A stretch of DNA of 64,000 bases from Halomonas alkalisoli (GTDB lineage Bacteria; Pseudomonadota; Gammaproteobacteria; Pseudomonadales; Halomonadaceae): NCBI RefSeq assembly GCF_021412585.1, contig NZ_JAKCMI010000041.1:1-64000 (forward strand). Direction: 5' to 3'. Position numbers and translations under genes: made by a program. Positions within the stretch are counted from its first letter, which is position 1, and every line of letters begins with the position of its first letter. The notes under the pieces are model-generated. The model was given only the letters and a program-made list of their open reading frames with translations, did no database searches and had not been told where the DNA came from. Positions 20,617 through 29,279 of the stretch are shown piece after piece.

Positions 20617-21425
20617 GTCGTCGCCTCCAAAGCGGCCAGATGGTTGGCGATACGAACGAACTCTTCGATCGTAAGTGTCTGGGGCCGGCGCGACGGCTCG
20701 ATACCCAGGGCTTCGAGGGCATCGGCCTCGATGCGCCCCTTGAGATTGTTGCGCAGCGTCTTGCGACGCTGGCCGAAGGCCTGGCGCACCACATGGAAGA
20801 GCAGCGCCTCGTCGCTTGCCGGATACGGCAGGCTCGCATGGGGCGTCAGCCGGACGATGGCCGACTCCACCTTGGGGCGAGGCACGAAGGCTTCCGGGGG
20901 CACGGTGAACAGCGCATCGACCCGGCAGCGGTATTGGGCCATGACCGACAGCCGCCCCCAGTCGGGGCCGCCCGGTTCGGCGGCCAGGCGTTCGACCACC
21001 TCCTTCTGCAGCATGAAGTGCATGTCGGCTATCGCGTCTCCCGCCTCGAGCAGGTGACTGATGAGAGGCGTGGAGATGTTATAGGGCAGGTTACCGACCA
21101 CCCGCAGCGGCTCGCCCTCACCGCGCAGGGCGCGAAAGTCGAACTTGAGCGCATCACCCTCGTGGATGATGAAATCGGGAGAGTTGAAGAACTGCACCCG
21201 CAGCCCGGGTATCAGGTCACGGTCCAGCTCGATCACCTCGAGCCGTCCATCGGCTGCCTCGACCAGGGGTTCGGTCAGGGCGCCCTGACCGGGGCCGATC
21301 TCCACCAGGCGATCGCCGGGGCGGGGGGCTATGGCCCGCACGATGCGCGAGATGATGCCGGGGTCACGCAGGAAATTCTGGCCGAAGCGCTTGCGAGCGC
21401 GGTGGACCGGCGGGCGCGATGCCAT
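20613..21425 (-). CDS. rsmA: 16S rRNA (adenine1518/1519-N6)-dimethyltransferase RsmA (KsgA)
   Basis: Dimethylates two adjacent adenines in helix 45 during late 30S assembly. 270 residues from the ATG at 21425 (ribosome site aaggac). The frame is open to 21476 but homologues begin at MASRPPVHRARKRFGQNFL. AdoMet motif LVEIGPGQGALTEPL near residue 45, catalytic NLPYNIS near residue 120. It starts 25 bases after pdxA ends and overlaps apaG by four bases. Confidence 0.95.
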   Translation of the reverse strand: MASRPPVHRARKRFGQNFLRDPGIISRIVRAIAPRPGDRLVEIGPGQGALTEPLVEAADGRLEVIELDRDLIPGLRVQFFNSPDFIIHEGDALKFDFRALRGEGEPLRVVGNLPYNISTPLISHLLEAGDAIADMHFMLQKEVVERLAAEPGGPDWGRLSVMAQYRCRVDALFTVPPEAFVPRPKVESAIVRLTPHASLPYPASDEALLFHVVRQAFGQRRKTLRNNLKGRIEADALEALGIEPSRRPQTLTIEEFVRIANHLAALEATT

Positions 21426-21450
21426 GAAAAAGTCCTTGTCTTGTCGTTCG

Positions 21451-22512
21451 TCAGGATAGTGAAGCGGCCGCGCCACGGCGGGCCATGTCGGCGGCTAGCG
21501 CGATGGCCACGCGCAGGCTGCCCGGGTCGGCAACGCCGCGGCCTGCCAGGTCCAGCGCCGTGCCGTGATCCACCGAGGTCCGCACCAGCGGCAGCCCCAG
21601 GGTGATATTGGCGGCACGGCCGAAGCCGGCATACTTGAGCACCGGCAGCCCCTGGTCATGATACATCGCCAACACGGCATCCACGCCTGCCAGGTGTCGC
21701 GGCGTGAACAGGGTGTCGGCCGGCAGCGGCCCATCGAGGCGCAGGCCCTCGCCGCGCAGCCGCTCGAGGCAGGGCACGATGACCTCGATCTCCTCGCGAC
21801 CCAGGTGGCCTCCTTCACCGGCATGGGGGTTGAGGCCACAGACGGCGATGCGTGGCTCGGTCACACCGAACCAGCGCTTGAGGTCGGCCTGCAGGATACG
21901 CAGGATTCGCGCCAGGCGCGCGTCGGTAATGGCGCCGGCCACGTCCTTCAGTGGCAGGTGAGTGGTGGCCAGCGCCACCCTCAGTGCCGCCCCACCCTGC
22001 CAGCTCGCTTCGCTGGCATGCAGCGCCTGGTCGGTGGCCAGCAGCATCACCACCTCCTCGACGCCGCAGGCATCGCGAAGGTATTCGGTATGGCCGCTGA
22101 ACCCCGCATGGCCGGCATCGAGTATCACCCCCTTGTGCAGGGGGGCGGTGACCATGCCGGCAGCGTCACCGGCAAGACACGCCCGCACCGCCAGGTCCAG
22201 GACTTCCAGCACATAGTCGGCATTGGCGACCGCCAGCCGGCCCGGCAGGCTCGGCTCCCGCAGCGCCACCGGCCAGACCGGCAGCACACCGGCCTTCGGC
22301 GCCGGCACCGGTTCATCCGGTGCCAACGTCACCAGCTCGACCCGGGCGTCTACCATGGCGGCGCGCTCGGCCAGCAGCTGCGGATCGCCCACCGCCACGA
22401 CCCGTGCCGGCAACGACAGACCGGCCGCCAACTGCAGCACCAGTTCGGGCCCGATACCGGCGGGCTCGCCGGTGGTCAGTGCCAGGACAGGCGCCTGAAC
22501 CGCCACTGCCAT
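21451..22512 (-). CDS. pdxA: 4-hydroxythreonine-4-phosphate dehydrogenase PdxA
   Basis: NAD-dependent enzyme of pyridoxal 5'-phosphate synthesis. 353 residues. N-terminal LALTTGEPAGIGPEL, zinc-site histidines in GFSGHTEYL, and the conserved GLNPHAGEGGHLGREE and YHDQGLPVLKY stretches are all present. It overlaps the surA stop by one base. Longer at the C-terminus only by an Ala-rich tail. Assignment secure. Confidence 0.95.
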   Translation of the reverse strand: MAVAVQAPVLALTTGEPAGIGPELVLQLAAGLSLPARVVAVGDPQLLAERAAMVDARVELVTLAPDEPVPAPKAGVLPVWPVALREPSLPGRLAVANADYVLEVLDLAVRACLAGDAAGMVTAPLHKGVILDAGHAGFSGHTEYLRDACGVEEVVMLLATDQALHASEASWQGGAALRVALATTHLPLKDVAGAITDARLARILRILQADLKRWFGVTEPRIAVCGLNPHAGEGGHLGREEIEVIVPCLERLRGEGLRLDGPLPADTLFTPRHLAGVDAVLAMYHDQGLPVLKYAGFGRAANITLGLPLVRTSVDHGTALDLAGRGVADPGSLRVAIALAADMARRGAAASLS

Positions 22513-23195
22513 CAGCGGGAGTTGGACAGGCGATTGTCGACGAAGGCCTCGGCACGGATCTCCTGGATCCAGGCATCCAAGGCCTCTTCGGCCTTCTGCT
22601 GGAAGACCATCTGGCGCGCCTGGTCACGGCTCACACCACCGCCCCGCTGCTCGATGAAACGCTCCACTTCGCGCTCACTGACGTTGACACTCGAGCCCAC
22701 CTGGCGCTGGTGCAGTTCGCGCAACAGCATCTCGCGGCGGATCTCCTCTCGCACGGTGGCCATCGTCAGGCCGTCGGCCTCCAGGGCATCGGCGAACTGC
22801 TCGAGCGTCATGCCGTTGCTTTCGGCGATGGCCCGCACCTGGCGGTTGAGTTCGGTGTCGTCGATGCTGAGGCCGGCATTCCTCGCCATCTGCAGCTGGA
22901 TCTCCTCGACGATGATGCTCTCGAGCACCTGCTCACGCAGCACCGACTCGGGAGGCAGCCCCTGCCCCTGGCCAGCCACCTGGCTACGAATCATCTCCAC
23001 TCGCTCGGCCAGCTCGCTCTCCATGATGGCGTGCTGGTTGACCACTGCCACGATCCGGTCCAGCGACTGGCGCTCCACCGGCTGGAAACTCTGGGCCTGG
23101 GCGATAAGCGACACGGCGCCGAGGCACAGGGCCAGCGCCAGGGTCGCGCCCAGGGTGGCGATTCGCGGGATGCGCATAACGTTCTTTCCTCTCAT
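22512..23195 (-). CDS. surA: SurA-like periplasmic chaperone lacking the parvulin (PPIase) domains
   Basis: Signal peptide of about 35 residues (hydrophobic TLGATLALALCLGAVSL, then AQAQS), then a SurA N-terminal domain (LDRIVAVVNQHAIMESELAERV; QVLESIIVEEIQLQMARNAG; VREEIRREMLLRELHQRQVG). It passes directly into the SurA C-terminal helix (QKAEEALDAWIQEIRAEAFVDNRL). At 227 residues it is about 200 shorter than E. coli SurA: both peptidyl-prolyl isomerase domains are absent with no frameshift or stop. The N-plus-C core of E. coli SurA is known to retain chaperone activity, so this one should still escort outer-membrane proteins, LptD next door included. Confidence 0.9.
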   Translation of the reverse strand: MRGKNVMRIPRIATLGATLALALCLGAVSLIAQAQSFQPVERQSLDRIVAVVNQHAIMESELAERVEMIRSQVAGQGQGLPPESVLREQVLESIIVEEIQLQMARNAGLSIDDTELNRQVRAIAESNGMTLEQFADALEADGLTMATVREEIRREMLLRELHQRQVGSSVNVSEREVERFIEQRGGGVSRDQARQMVFQQKAEEALDAWIQEIRAEAFVDNRLSNSR

Positions 23196-23228
23196 GGTAT
23201 CTCTGATAAAAGACCTGCTGGGGCCACC

Positions 23229-25664
23229 TCAAAAAGCGGTGGCGCGATAACCCGGAACGGCCTGCTCGAAATAGTCGCCGGCGTCACCGCCGACACCACC
23301 GAGCCCCTTGAACACGAAGCGCAGGAAGATCCCGTGCTCGGTGACGTCATTATCGATCCGGGCGGTACCACTGTCATCGATCCATCGGCGCCAGACCAGC
23401 TGCAGACCATAGCAGCAGTCGTTCCACTGCACACCCGCCAGCTGGTCCAGAAAGCGGTCGTTGGTGTAGTCGTACAGTGCCCGCCCGATCAGGTCCACCC
23501 GCGGCGATGTCTTCCAGGCAAACGACAGATCGAACTCCTCACGGTCGAAGTCGCGGAACTCGTCATCATCGGGCTCCACCGAAGGGTCGAAGCCTTGGAG
23601 TTCCCAGCGATAGCCAAGGTTCAACACGTGCCCGGCATCGGCTCGATACTGCAGATAGGCCGAGCTTCGCTCGGTACGCTGCTGCCGGTCGTCATAGATC
23701 CACTCCAGGCGGCTGCGCCAATGATCGTCGATCTGCCAGTCAAGCCGCGTGATCAGCGACGACCGATCACGGGTGGCATTGTAGAAGCGCTCGACGTCCG
23801 ACTCCGGTGGCAGCGTGTCGGGATCGCCATCGAGGTCGATGTTGCGATCATCGAAGTAGAACGCCTGGCCCACGCCGAGCGAAAGACGCTCACGCCCACT
23901 GGCATCCTCGAGCAGGCGTGACTCGAGGCCCATCGACAACCGATTGAGGTCACCCACCCGGTCGGAGCCGGAAAACCGATGGGGCGACCAGAGCTGGTTC
24001 CAGGAGAAGGCGCGCTCGCTGGTATCGAAGTCGGGGAACTCACGCTGGTCCCTGGCCGGTACATAGGCATAGTTGAACCTTGGCTCCAGGGTATGGCGGT
24101 AGTCGCGACCACCGAGATCCAGTTCCCGCTCGAAGACCAGCCCACTATCGATCGACGACACCGGCACGGCCCGCTGCAGCGAGGTGTCCCGATCGGTATC
24201 GCGCTGTCCGTAGTCGAGGGCATAGGCGGTATAGAGCCACTCGACCCTGGGCTCGAGATGGCCCCAGCTCTCATCGAAGCGCCAGCCCGTGGCCGGGGAG
24301 AGATGAAGTCGGCTGCCCACGGCCGCTTCCCGCTCCCGCGGAATGGCCACTTCGTTCACGTCACGCCAGAAATAGGTGAGGTTGGAGCGCCACTGCTGAT
24401 AGAAGCCCCCCTCCTGAGTGAAGCCTGCGTTCGCCGTCAGGCTGGGAAGCCGATAGAACGGCTTGTCACGATCCCGCAGCGGATCGTCCAGCCGCTGGAA
24501 ACCTTCGGCCCGGGCATCGAATTGCCAGACGTCGCCGAGATGCTGCAGACGGGCCAGGCGGTGCATGTTGGAGGGGTCATCGCCGAAGATGCTGCCATAG
24601 TCGTCGAAGTAGCGGCCGTCACTGGCACCGCCATAGCGCAGGTCATAGCGATTGCGCCGGTCGAAGTATCCGGAGTGCCGATAGTCGATATACCAGCGAT
24701 CCTCGCCCTCGAAGCGCCGCGAGGCCGCGTTGGGATCGTCGCTGGAGCCGCCACCGTCGCTGGAAAGAAAGGCGCCTTCGACCTGGCCGGCATCGGTGGG
24801 AAAGAGGTAGCGATACTCGCCCCCCAACAGCAGGCCCCGGTCGGTGATCAGGCGTGGCGTGATGGTGGCGTCGTGATTGGGCGCGATATTCCAGTAGAAC
24901 GGCTGGGCATAGTCCAGGGCGCCACCCGAAGCGCCGATCTCTGGCCACAGGAAGCCGGTATGGCGGCGATCGTCGATGGGAAAACGCACCCAGGGCCAAT
25001 AGAAGACCGGCACCTGCCCCATCTCCAGCCGGGCGTGACGCGCCGTGCCAAAACCACTCTCGCGGTCGAGCACCAGGTCGCCGGTCACCAGGCGCCACAT
25101 CTCGTCCCCCGGGTCACAGGTCGTGAAGTTCGCCGTGGTCAGGCGATAGCGCCCATCTTCCTGACGCGCGAGCTGCAGCGCATTGCCCCGCAGGCGCTGA
25201 TCGTGAATCACGTAGTGGGCCGAGTCGATATGGGCGGCATCGCTGACCAGCGACACCTCGGCCGCCTGGCCCCGCACCAGCAGGCTCTGATCGCGCAATG
25301 CCAGCGGCCCCTCGGCAAACGCCTGTTCCCGCGATGCCGGCACGCTCACCCTCGGGGACTCCAGCTGACTATCGCCTCGCCGCAGGATGACTTCACCGCC
25401 CAGGATCGTCTCGCCCTCTTCGCCATAGAAGGCGCTGTCGGACTCGGTGCGGACCTGCTGCGGGTCATCTGTCGCCGGCAGGCGATACTCGGGCATCACG
25501 TAGGTGCCACGGCACAGCGCCCCCACCGGACGGTCGTCGCCCCAGGCGTGCCAGTCGAGCTGAGCGGCCGGGAGAGGCTCCAGCGCCACCGCCGACAGTG
25601 CGCCGCAGGTCAGGCCGTAAGTGATCAGGCCAGCGAGCGCTGCCCCTGCTTGTCCCTTGCCCAT
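23229..25664 (-). CDS. lptD: LPS-assembly protein LptD
   Basis: Outer-membrane barrel that, with LptE, inserts LPS into the outer leaflet. 811 residues: signal peptide to about residue 27, N-terminal OstA/LptA-like domain (SAFYGEEGETILGGEVILRR near 75), then the large barrel. Cysteines needed for the inter-domain disulfides are in place: C51, one in FTTCDPGD near 187, and the pair in WNDCCYGLQLVW near 760. The barrel loops are very acidic (Asp/Glu rich), as expected for a halophile. It is the first gene of the lptD-surA-pdxA-rsmA-apaGH run, divergent from amgK. Confidence 0.96.
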   Translation of the reverse strand: MGKGQAGAALAGLITYGLTCGALSAVALEPLPAAQLDWHAWGDDRPVGALCRGTYVMPEYRLPATDDPQQVRTESDSAFYGEEGETILGGEVILRRGDSQLESPRVSVPASREQAFAEGPLALRDQSLLVRGQAAEVSLVSDAAHIDSAHYVIHDQRLRGNALQLARQEDGRYRLTTANFTTCDPGDEMWRLVTGDLVLDRESGFGTARHARLEMGQVPVFYWPWVRFPIDDRRHTGFLWPEIGASGGALDYAQPFYWNIAPNHDATITPRLITDRGLLLGGEYRYLFPTDAGQVEGAFLSSDGGGSSDDPNAASRRFEGEDRWYIDYRHSGYFDRRNRYDLRYGGASDGRYFDDYGSIFGDDPSNMHRLARLQHLGDVWQFDARAEGFQRLDDPLRDRDKPFYRLPSLTANAGFTQEGGFYQQWRSNLTYFWRDVNEVAIPREREAAVGSRLHLSPATGWRFDESWGHLEPRVEWLYTAYALDYGQRDTDRDTSLQRAVPVSSIDSGLVFERELDLGGRDYRHTLEPRFNYAYVPARDQREFPDFDTSERAFSWNQLWSPHRFSGSDRVGDLNRLSMGLESRLLEDASGRERLSLGVGQAFYFDDRNIDLDGDPDTLPPESDVERFYNATRDRSSLITRLDWQIDDHWRSRLEWIYDDRQQRTERSSAYLQYRADAGHVLNLGYRWELQGFDPSVEPDDDEFRDFDREEFDLSFAWKTSPRVDLIGRALYDYTNDRFLDQLAGVQWNDCCYGLQLVWRRWIDDSGTARIDNDVTEHGIFLRFVFKGLGGVGGDAGDYFEQAVPGYRATAF

Positions 25665-25696
25665 GATCCACGATGTCCTTGCCGGAGAGAATCGGT

Positions 25697-25702
25697 ATTA
25701 TA
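25697..25702 (-). promoter_or_regulatory. consensus TATAAT -10 element upstream of lptD
   Basis: Reading leftward a perfect TATAAT lies 33 bases before the lptD start, with a poor -35 (TACGAC) at 17 bases. No sigma-E type element (GGAACTT...TCTGA) was recognised. Confidence 0.5.
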
Positions 25703-25798
25703 CAGACCGTACCCGGCCTGTCGTATGTCATTGAGCGAGCATGCGGCGGAGCCCAACGGGCGTCAACCGGCACCGCCCGACATCAGCAAGGAGCCCGC

Positions 25799-26848
25799 AT
25801 GCCCCAGGCCGACACCGCGAAGCGATTCGACGCCCTGCGCCGCTGGGCGGCCGAGAACCACAACCTCCCCAGCGATGCTTTCGATCTGCAGCTGGCCGCA
25901 GGCGATGCCAGTTTTCGACGCTACTTCCGGCTGCGCCTGCCCGACGGTACCACGCGGATGCTGATGGATGCCCCGACCCCGCAGGAGGACAGCCGACCCT
26001 TTGCCATCATCGCCCGACGCTGGCGAGCCGCGGGCCTGCCGGTGCCGAGCCTGCATGCACTCGACCTGGACGAAGGCTTCATCGAACTCGATGACCTGGG
26101 AGACGAGCCGCTTCAGGTACGCTTCCAGGGTGACGCCGAGCCCGGCACCCTGGCCTGGCACGACCGCGCCCTCGACCTGATCCACGAGCTGCAGAACCGT
26201 GCCGGGCCCCACGACCTGCCGCCCTATGATGCCGCCCTGCTGGGGCGAGAACTGGCGCTCTTCCCCGACTGGTGCCTGAGGGAGTGGCTCGGCATGCCGG
26301 AGTTACCGCCGGGCTGGGCCACGCTGCGCGAGACGCTGATCGATTCGGCCCTGGCCCAGCCGGTGGTCACGGTACATCGCGACTTCGATGCCATGAACCT
26401 GATGGTGCAGGACGAGCGACTCTACCTGATCGACTTCCAGGATGCGGTGGCCGGCCCCATCAGCTACGACCCGATCTCGCTGCTGCGCGGCCGCTACTGC
26501 CGTTTCCCGCCGGAGCGCTTCGACGCCTGGATCGAGGCCTTCCGCCTGCGGGCCATCGCCGACGGGCGCCTTTCCAGTGCCAGCACCCGCGAGACATTCC
26601 TGCACCAGGCGCAGGCCATGGCGGCCCAGCGGGCGCTCAAGGTACTGGGCATATTCTGCCGCCTGACGCTGCGCGACGGGCGCGAGGGCTACCTTCAGCG
26701 CCTGCCTCACTTCCTTTGCCACCTGGAGGAGAGCCTGGCCGGCCTGCCCGGCCACGAGGCATTTCGCGACTGGCTCGCCACCACTCTCCGCCCTGCGCTC
26801 GCGGCAAGGCTCGCGGCCGAGGGCATCGATCCCGGAGCCCGGCCATGA
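25799..26848 (+). CDS. amgK: N-acetylmuramate/N-acetylglucosamine 1-kinase AmgK
   Basis: Cell-wall recycling kinase that phosphorylates MurNAc at the anomeric position, bypassing de novo UDP-MurNAc synthesis. 349 residues of the APH kinase fold: SFRRYFRLRLPDG near residue 40, catalytic loop VTVHRDFDAMNLMV near 195 and metal-binding LIDFQDAVAGPISYD. The start at 25799 has the ribosome site aaggag. The frame is open to 25673 but that part is the lptD promoter region. It overlaps murU by four bases and is divergent from lptD, as in Pseudomonas. Confidence 0.92.
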   Translation: MPQADTAKRFDALRRWAAENHNLPSDAFDLQLAAGDASFRRYFRLRLPDGTTRMLMDAPTPQEDSRPFAIIARRWRAAGLPVPSLHALDLDEGFIELDDLGDEPLQVRFQGDAEPGTLAWHDRALDLIHELQNRAGPHDLPPYDAALLGRELALFPDWCLREWLGMPELPPGWATLRETLIDSALAQPVVTVHRDFDAMNLMVQDERLYLIDFQDAVAGPISYDPISLLRGRYCRFPPERFDAWIEAFRLRAIADGRLSSASTRETFLHQAQAMAAQRALKVLGIFCRLTLRDGREGYLQRLPHFLCHLEESLAGLPGHEAFRDWLATTLRPALAARLAAEGIDPGARP

Positions 26849-27516
26849 AGGCAATGATCCTGGCCGCCGGGCTCGGCACGCGCATGCGGCCGCTCACCGA
26901 CCGTTGCCCCAAGCCACTGCTACCGGTGGCCGGCAAGCCGCTTCTCGCCCATCACCTGGAACGCCTGGCGGCGGCGGGCATTCGCGAGGCAGTGATCAAC
27001 GTCAGCTACCGGGCCGAGCAGATCATCGAGGCCCTGGGCGATGGGTCGGCCTTCGGCGTCGCCATCGCCTGGAGCCGTGAGGAGACCCCGCTCGAGACCG
27101 GTGGCGGCATTCACCGGGCGCTGCCGCTGCTGGGCGAGTCGCCTTTTTTGCTGGTCAACGGCGACATCTGGTGCGATCTCGACCCGGCCAGCCTGCCCAC
27201 CCTCGATGACGACCTCGCTCACCTGGTGCTGGTCGACAACCCCGATCATCATCCGCGAGGCGATTTCCACCTGACCCCCGGCGGGCGCGTGCTCGACCAG
27301 GGCATCCCCCGACTGACCTTCGCCGGGATCAGCCTGCTCGACCCGGCCCTGGTGGCCGACCATGAGCCGGGCGCCTTCGCCCTGGCCCCGCTGTTGCGCC
27401 AGGCGATGGACAGCGACCGCGTAGGCGGCAGCCATCATCGCGGCGCCTGGGTCGATGTAGGCACCCCGGAGCGGCTCGCCAGGCTGGACCAGCGGCTGCG
27501 CTGCCTGCCGGGCTGA
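26845..27516 (+). CDS. murU: N-acetylmuramate 1-phosphate uridylyltransferase MurU
   Basis: Converts MurNAc-1-phosphate from AmgK to UDP-MurNAc. 223 residues of the sugar nucleotidyltransferase fold. The N-terminal KAMILAAGLGTRMRPLTD and KPLLPVAGKPLL form the nucleotide site; ETPLETGGGIHRALPLLG and LLVNGDIWCDLD (metal aspartate) follow. Translation is coupled to amgK by an ATGA overlap. This recycling route is known to lower fosfomycin sensitivity in bacteria that have it. Confidence 0.93.
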   Translation: MKAMILAAGLGTRMRPLTDRCPKPLLPVAGKPLLAHHLERLAAAGIREAVINVSYRAEQIIEALGDGSAFGVAIAWSREETPLETGGGIHRALPLLGESPFLLVNGDIWCDLDPASLPTLDDDLAHLVLVDNPDHHPRGDFHLTPGGRVLDQGIPRLTFAGISLLDPALVADHEPGAFALAPLLRQAMDSDRVGGSHHRGAWVDVGTPERLARLDQRLRCLPG

Positions 27517-27581
27517 GCCGAGCGTCATCGAATGATATGCTGCTCCCATCGTCACCCCATTTCTCGACAGGAACCCTTGCC

Positions 27582-28001
27582 ATGAAAGCCAGCGTCAAAT
27601 GGACCGACGGTCGCCAGTTCGTGACCGAATCCGGCAGCGGCCACAGCGTGGTCATCGATGGCCCCCCCGACCATGGCGGCCGCAACACCGGCCCCCGTCC
27701 CATGGAGATGCTGCTGATGGGCATGGGTGCCTGCGCCTCCTTCGACGTACTGGAGATCCTCGACAAGTCGCGTGCCGCCGTGACCGACTGCGTCGCCCAG
27801 GTGGAGGCCGAACGCGCCGATGCCGTGCCGGCGGTCTTCACCAAGATCCACATTCACTTCACCGTGGCAGGCCACAGCCTGAAGGAGAGCCAGGTGAAGC
27901 GCGCCGTGGAACTCTCCGCCGAGAAGTACTGCAGTGCATCCATCATGCTGGCCAAGGGTGGCGTCGCGCTCACCCACTCCTACACCATCGTGGATGCCTG
28001 A
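27582..28001 (+). CDS. OsmC family protein, YhfA-like
   Basis: 139 residues from the ATG at 27582. It aligns over its length with E. coli YhfA: KASVKWTDGRQFVTESGSGH, RPMEMLLMGMGACASFDVLEIL and AVELSAEKYCSASIML. The two cysteines (in GACAS and KYCSA) match the redox-active pair of OsmC/Ohr proteins, which reduce organic hydroperoxides, but YhfA itself has no established substrate. It lies 65 bases after murU and may be read through from it. A hairpin follows. Confidence 0.85.
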   Translation: MKASVKWTDGRQFVTESGSGHSVVIDGPPDHGGRNTGPRPMEMLLMGMGACASFDVLEILDKSRAAVTDCVAQVEAERADAVPAVFTKIHIHFTVAGHSLKESQVKRAVELSAEKYCSASIMLAKGGVALTHSYTIVDA

Positions 28002-28024
28002 AAATCCCATCCGAACCATGCATG

Positions 28025-28055
28025 GCCACAAGCGACATGGCCAACCGCTTGTGGC
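28025..28055. terminator. hairpin between convergent osmC-like gene and coq7
   Basis: A ten-base stem gccacaagcg (28025-28034) with cgcttgtggc (28046-28055) and 11-base loop, in the 59-base gap between two converging genes. There is no T-run, so the strength is uncertain. Confidence 0.45.
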
Positions 28056-28060
28056 AGCAC

Positions 28061-28705
28061 TCAGATCCGATAGACGCTCTTGGTCATCACCTTGGACATC
28101 AACGACATGCCGAACTTCACCGGTGCGGGAAAACGCGCACCGCCGGCCTCCAGCGCCAGCTGGGCATGGTGTGCCTCGTCGATGGCCATCTGGCGCAGCA
28201 CGGCCCGGGAGCGGTGATCGCCCGGCGGCAGGGTCTCCAGATGCTCGTTCAGATGCTTGCCCACCTGCTCTTCGGTCGCTGCCACGAAGCCGAGACTGAC
28301 ACGATCGCCCACCGCGCCGGCCACGGCGCCTAGCCCGAAGGAAGCGGCATAGAACAGCGGATTGAGCAGGCTGGTACGGCCACCCAGCTCCTGCAGCCGC
28401 TCGTCGCACCAGGCCAGGTGATCGATCTCCTCCTGGGCCGAGTGCTCCATCTGCTCACGCACCTCGGGCAGCTTGGCGGTGCACCCCTGCCCCTGGTAGA
28501 GCGCCTGGGCACACACCTCCCCGGTATGATTGACGCGCATCAGCCCAGCGGCGTGGCGGCGCTCGTCCAGCGTCATGGGGTCATCGTCGATATCCGCGGT
28601 GACCGGGGAGGGACGCGACGAGCGTGCGGCATGGGGCACCAGGGTGCGCAGCACGGTATCGAACTGGTGGATCAGCGTATCGGCATGGGTCAGCTTGCGG
28701 CTCAT
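28061..28705 (-). CDS. coq7: 3-demethoxyubiquinol 3-hydroxylase Coq7 (UbiF replacement)
   Basis: Di-iron hydroxylase of late ubiquinone synthesis. 214 residues. The iron-binding ExxH repeats are visible: LMRVNHTGEVCAQAL near residue 57, QEEIDHLAWC near 92 and DEAHHAQLALEAG near 177. It is membrane-associated through hydrophobic helices (SFGLGAVAGAVGD). Presence of Coq7 rather than UbiF fits Halomonas/Pseudomonas relatives. A hairpin separates it from the HIT gene, so it probably has its own promoter in 28706-28786. Confidence 0.93.
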   Translation of the reverse strand: MSRKLTHADTLIHQFDTVLRTLVPHAARSSRPSPVTADIDDDPMTLDERRHAAGLMRVNHTGEVCAQALYQGQGCTAKLPEVREQMEHSAQEEIDHLAWCDERLQELGGRTSLLNPLFYAASFGLGAVAGAVGDRVSLGFVAATEEQVGKHLNEHLETLPPGDHRSRAVLRQMAIDEAHHAQLALEAGGARFPAPVKFGMSLMSKVMTKSVYRI

Positions 28706-28786
28706 GGCACCCTCGTTTCAGCACAGACGAATCAAACCACCGGCCCAACCGAACCGCCATCGCCCGGAAGTGCCGCTTGTCGAATA

Positions 28787-28820
28787 CCGCAAACGCCACC
28801 CTGGCGGGTGGCGTTTGCGG
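28787..28820 (-). terminator. strong hairpin after the HIT-protein gene
   Basis: A perfect 15-base stem ccgcaaacgccaccc (28787-28801) with gggtggcgtttgcgg (28806-28820) and a four-base loop, 59 bases past the HIT stop on the leftward strand. It is followed by TATT only, so termination efficiency is a guess. Confidence 0.6.
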
Positions 28821-28878
28821 GTATGCACCTGATGCGTCGCACGCCTCGACGCGCGCGGTTTACACCGCAGGGCGCCGG

Positions 28879-29220
28879 CTAGCCAGCCGGCCAAGTAAAG
28901 CGTCGACCGCCCATCAGGTGCATATGAATATGATAGACCGTTTGCCCCCCCTGGTCATTGCAGTTCATCACCACGCGGTAGCCATCGTCGGCGAAGCCTC
29001 GCTCCTTCGCCAGCCGTGCCGCGGTGTACTGCAGCCGGCCGATCAAGGCCAGGTCAGCTTCCTCGATATCGTTCAAGGTGGCGATGTGCTGCTTGGGAAT
29101 GATCAGGATGTGGGTCGGTGCCTGGGGGTTGATGTCGTTGAACGCCAGGACATGCTCGTCTTCGAAGACGATATCCGCGGGAATCTCACGCTTGATGATC
29201 TTGCAGAACAGGCAGTCCAT
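28879..29220 (-). CDS. HIT family nucleotide hydrolase (HinT-like)
   Basis: 113-residue histidine-triad protein; the family cleaves aminoacyl- and lipoamide-adenylates. N-terminal CLFCKIIKREIPADIVFED and the catalytic triad HIHMHLMGG near residue 97 are complete. Full length for the HinT branch. It lies 59 bases downstream of the PrkB-like kinase gene and may be co-transcribed with it. Confidence 0.92.
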   Translation of the reverse strand: MDCLFCKIIKREIPADIVFEDEHVLAFNDINPQAPTHILIIPKQHIATLNDIEEADLALIGRLQYTAARLAKERGFADDGYRVVMNCNDQGGQTVYHIHMHLMGGRRFTWPAG

Positions 29221-29279
29221 TCGATGTCATGCTCCTGTCGTCGCGATGTCGTCGTGAAAGAGAGAAAGTGGCCCTGCGC

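Noticed and set aside
23979..25964. 661-residue open frame on the plus strand opposite lptD
   Set aside because: It is the antisense shadow of a strongly supported lptD. It has low-complexity composition, no domain and no ribosome site; long antisense frames are common in GC-rich coding DNA.
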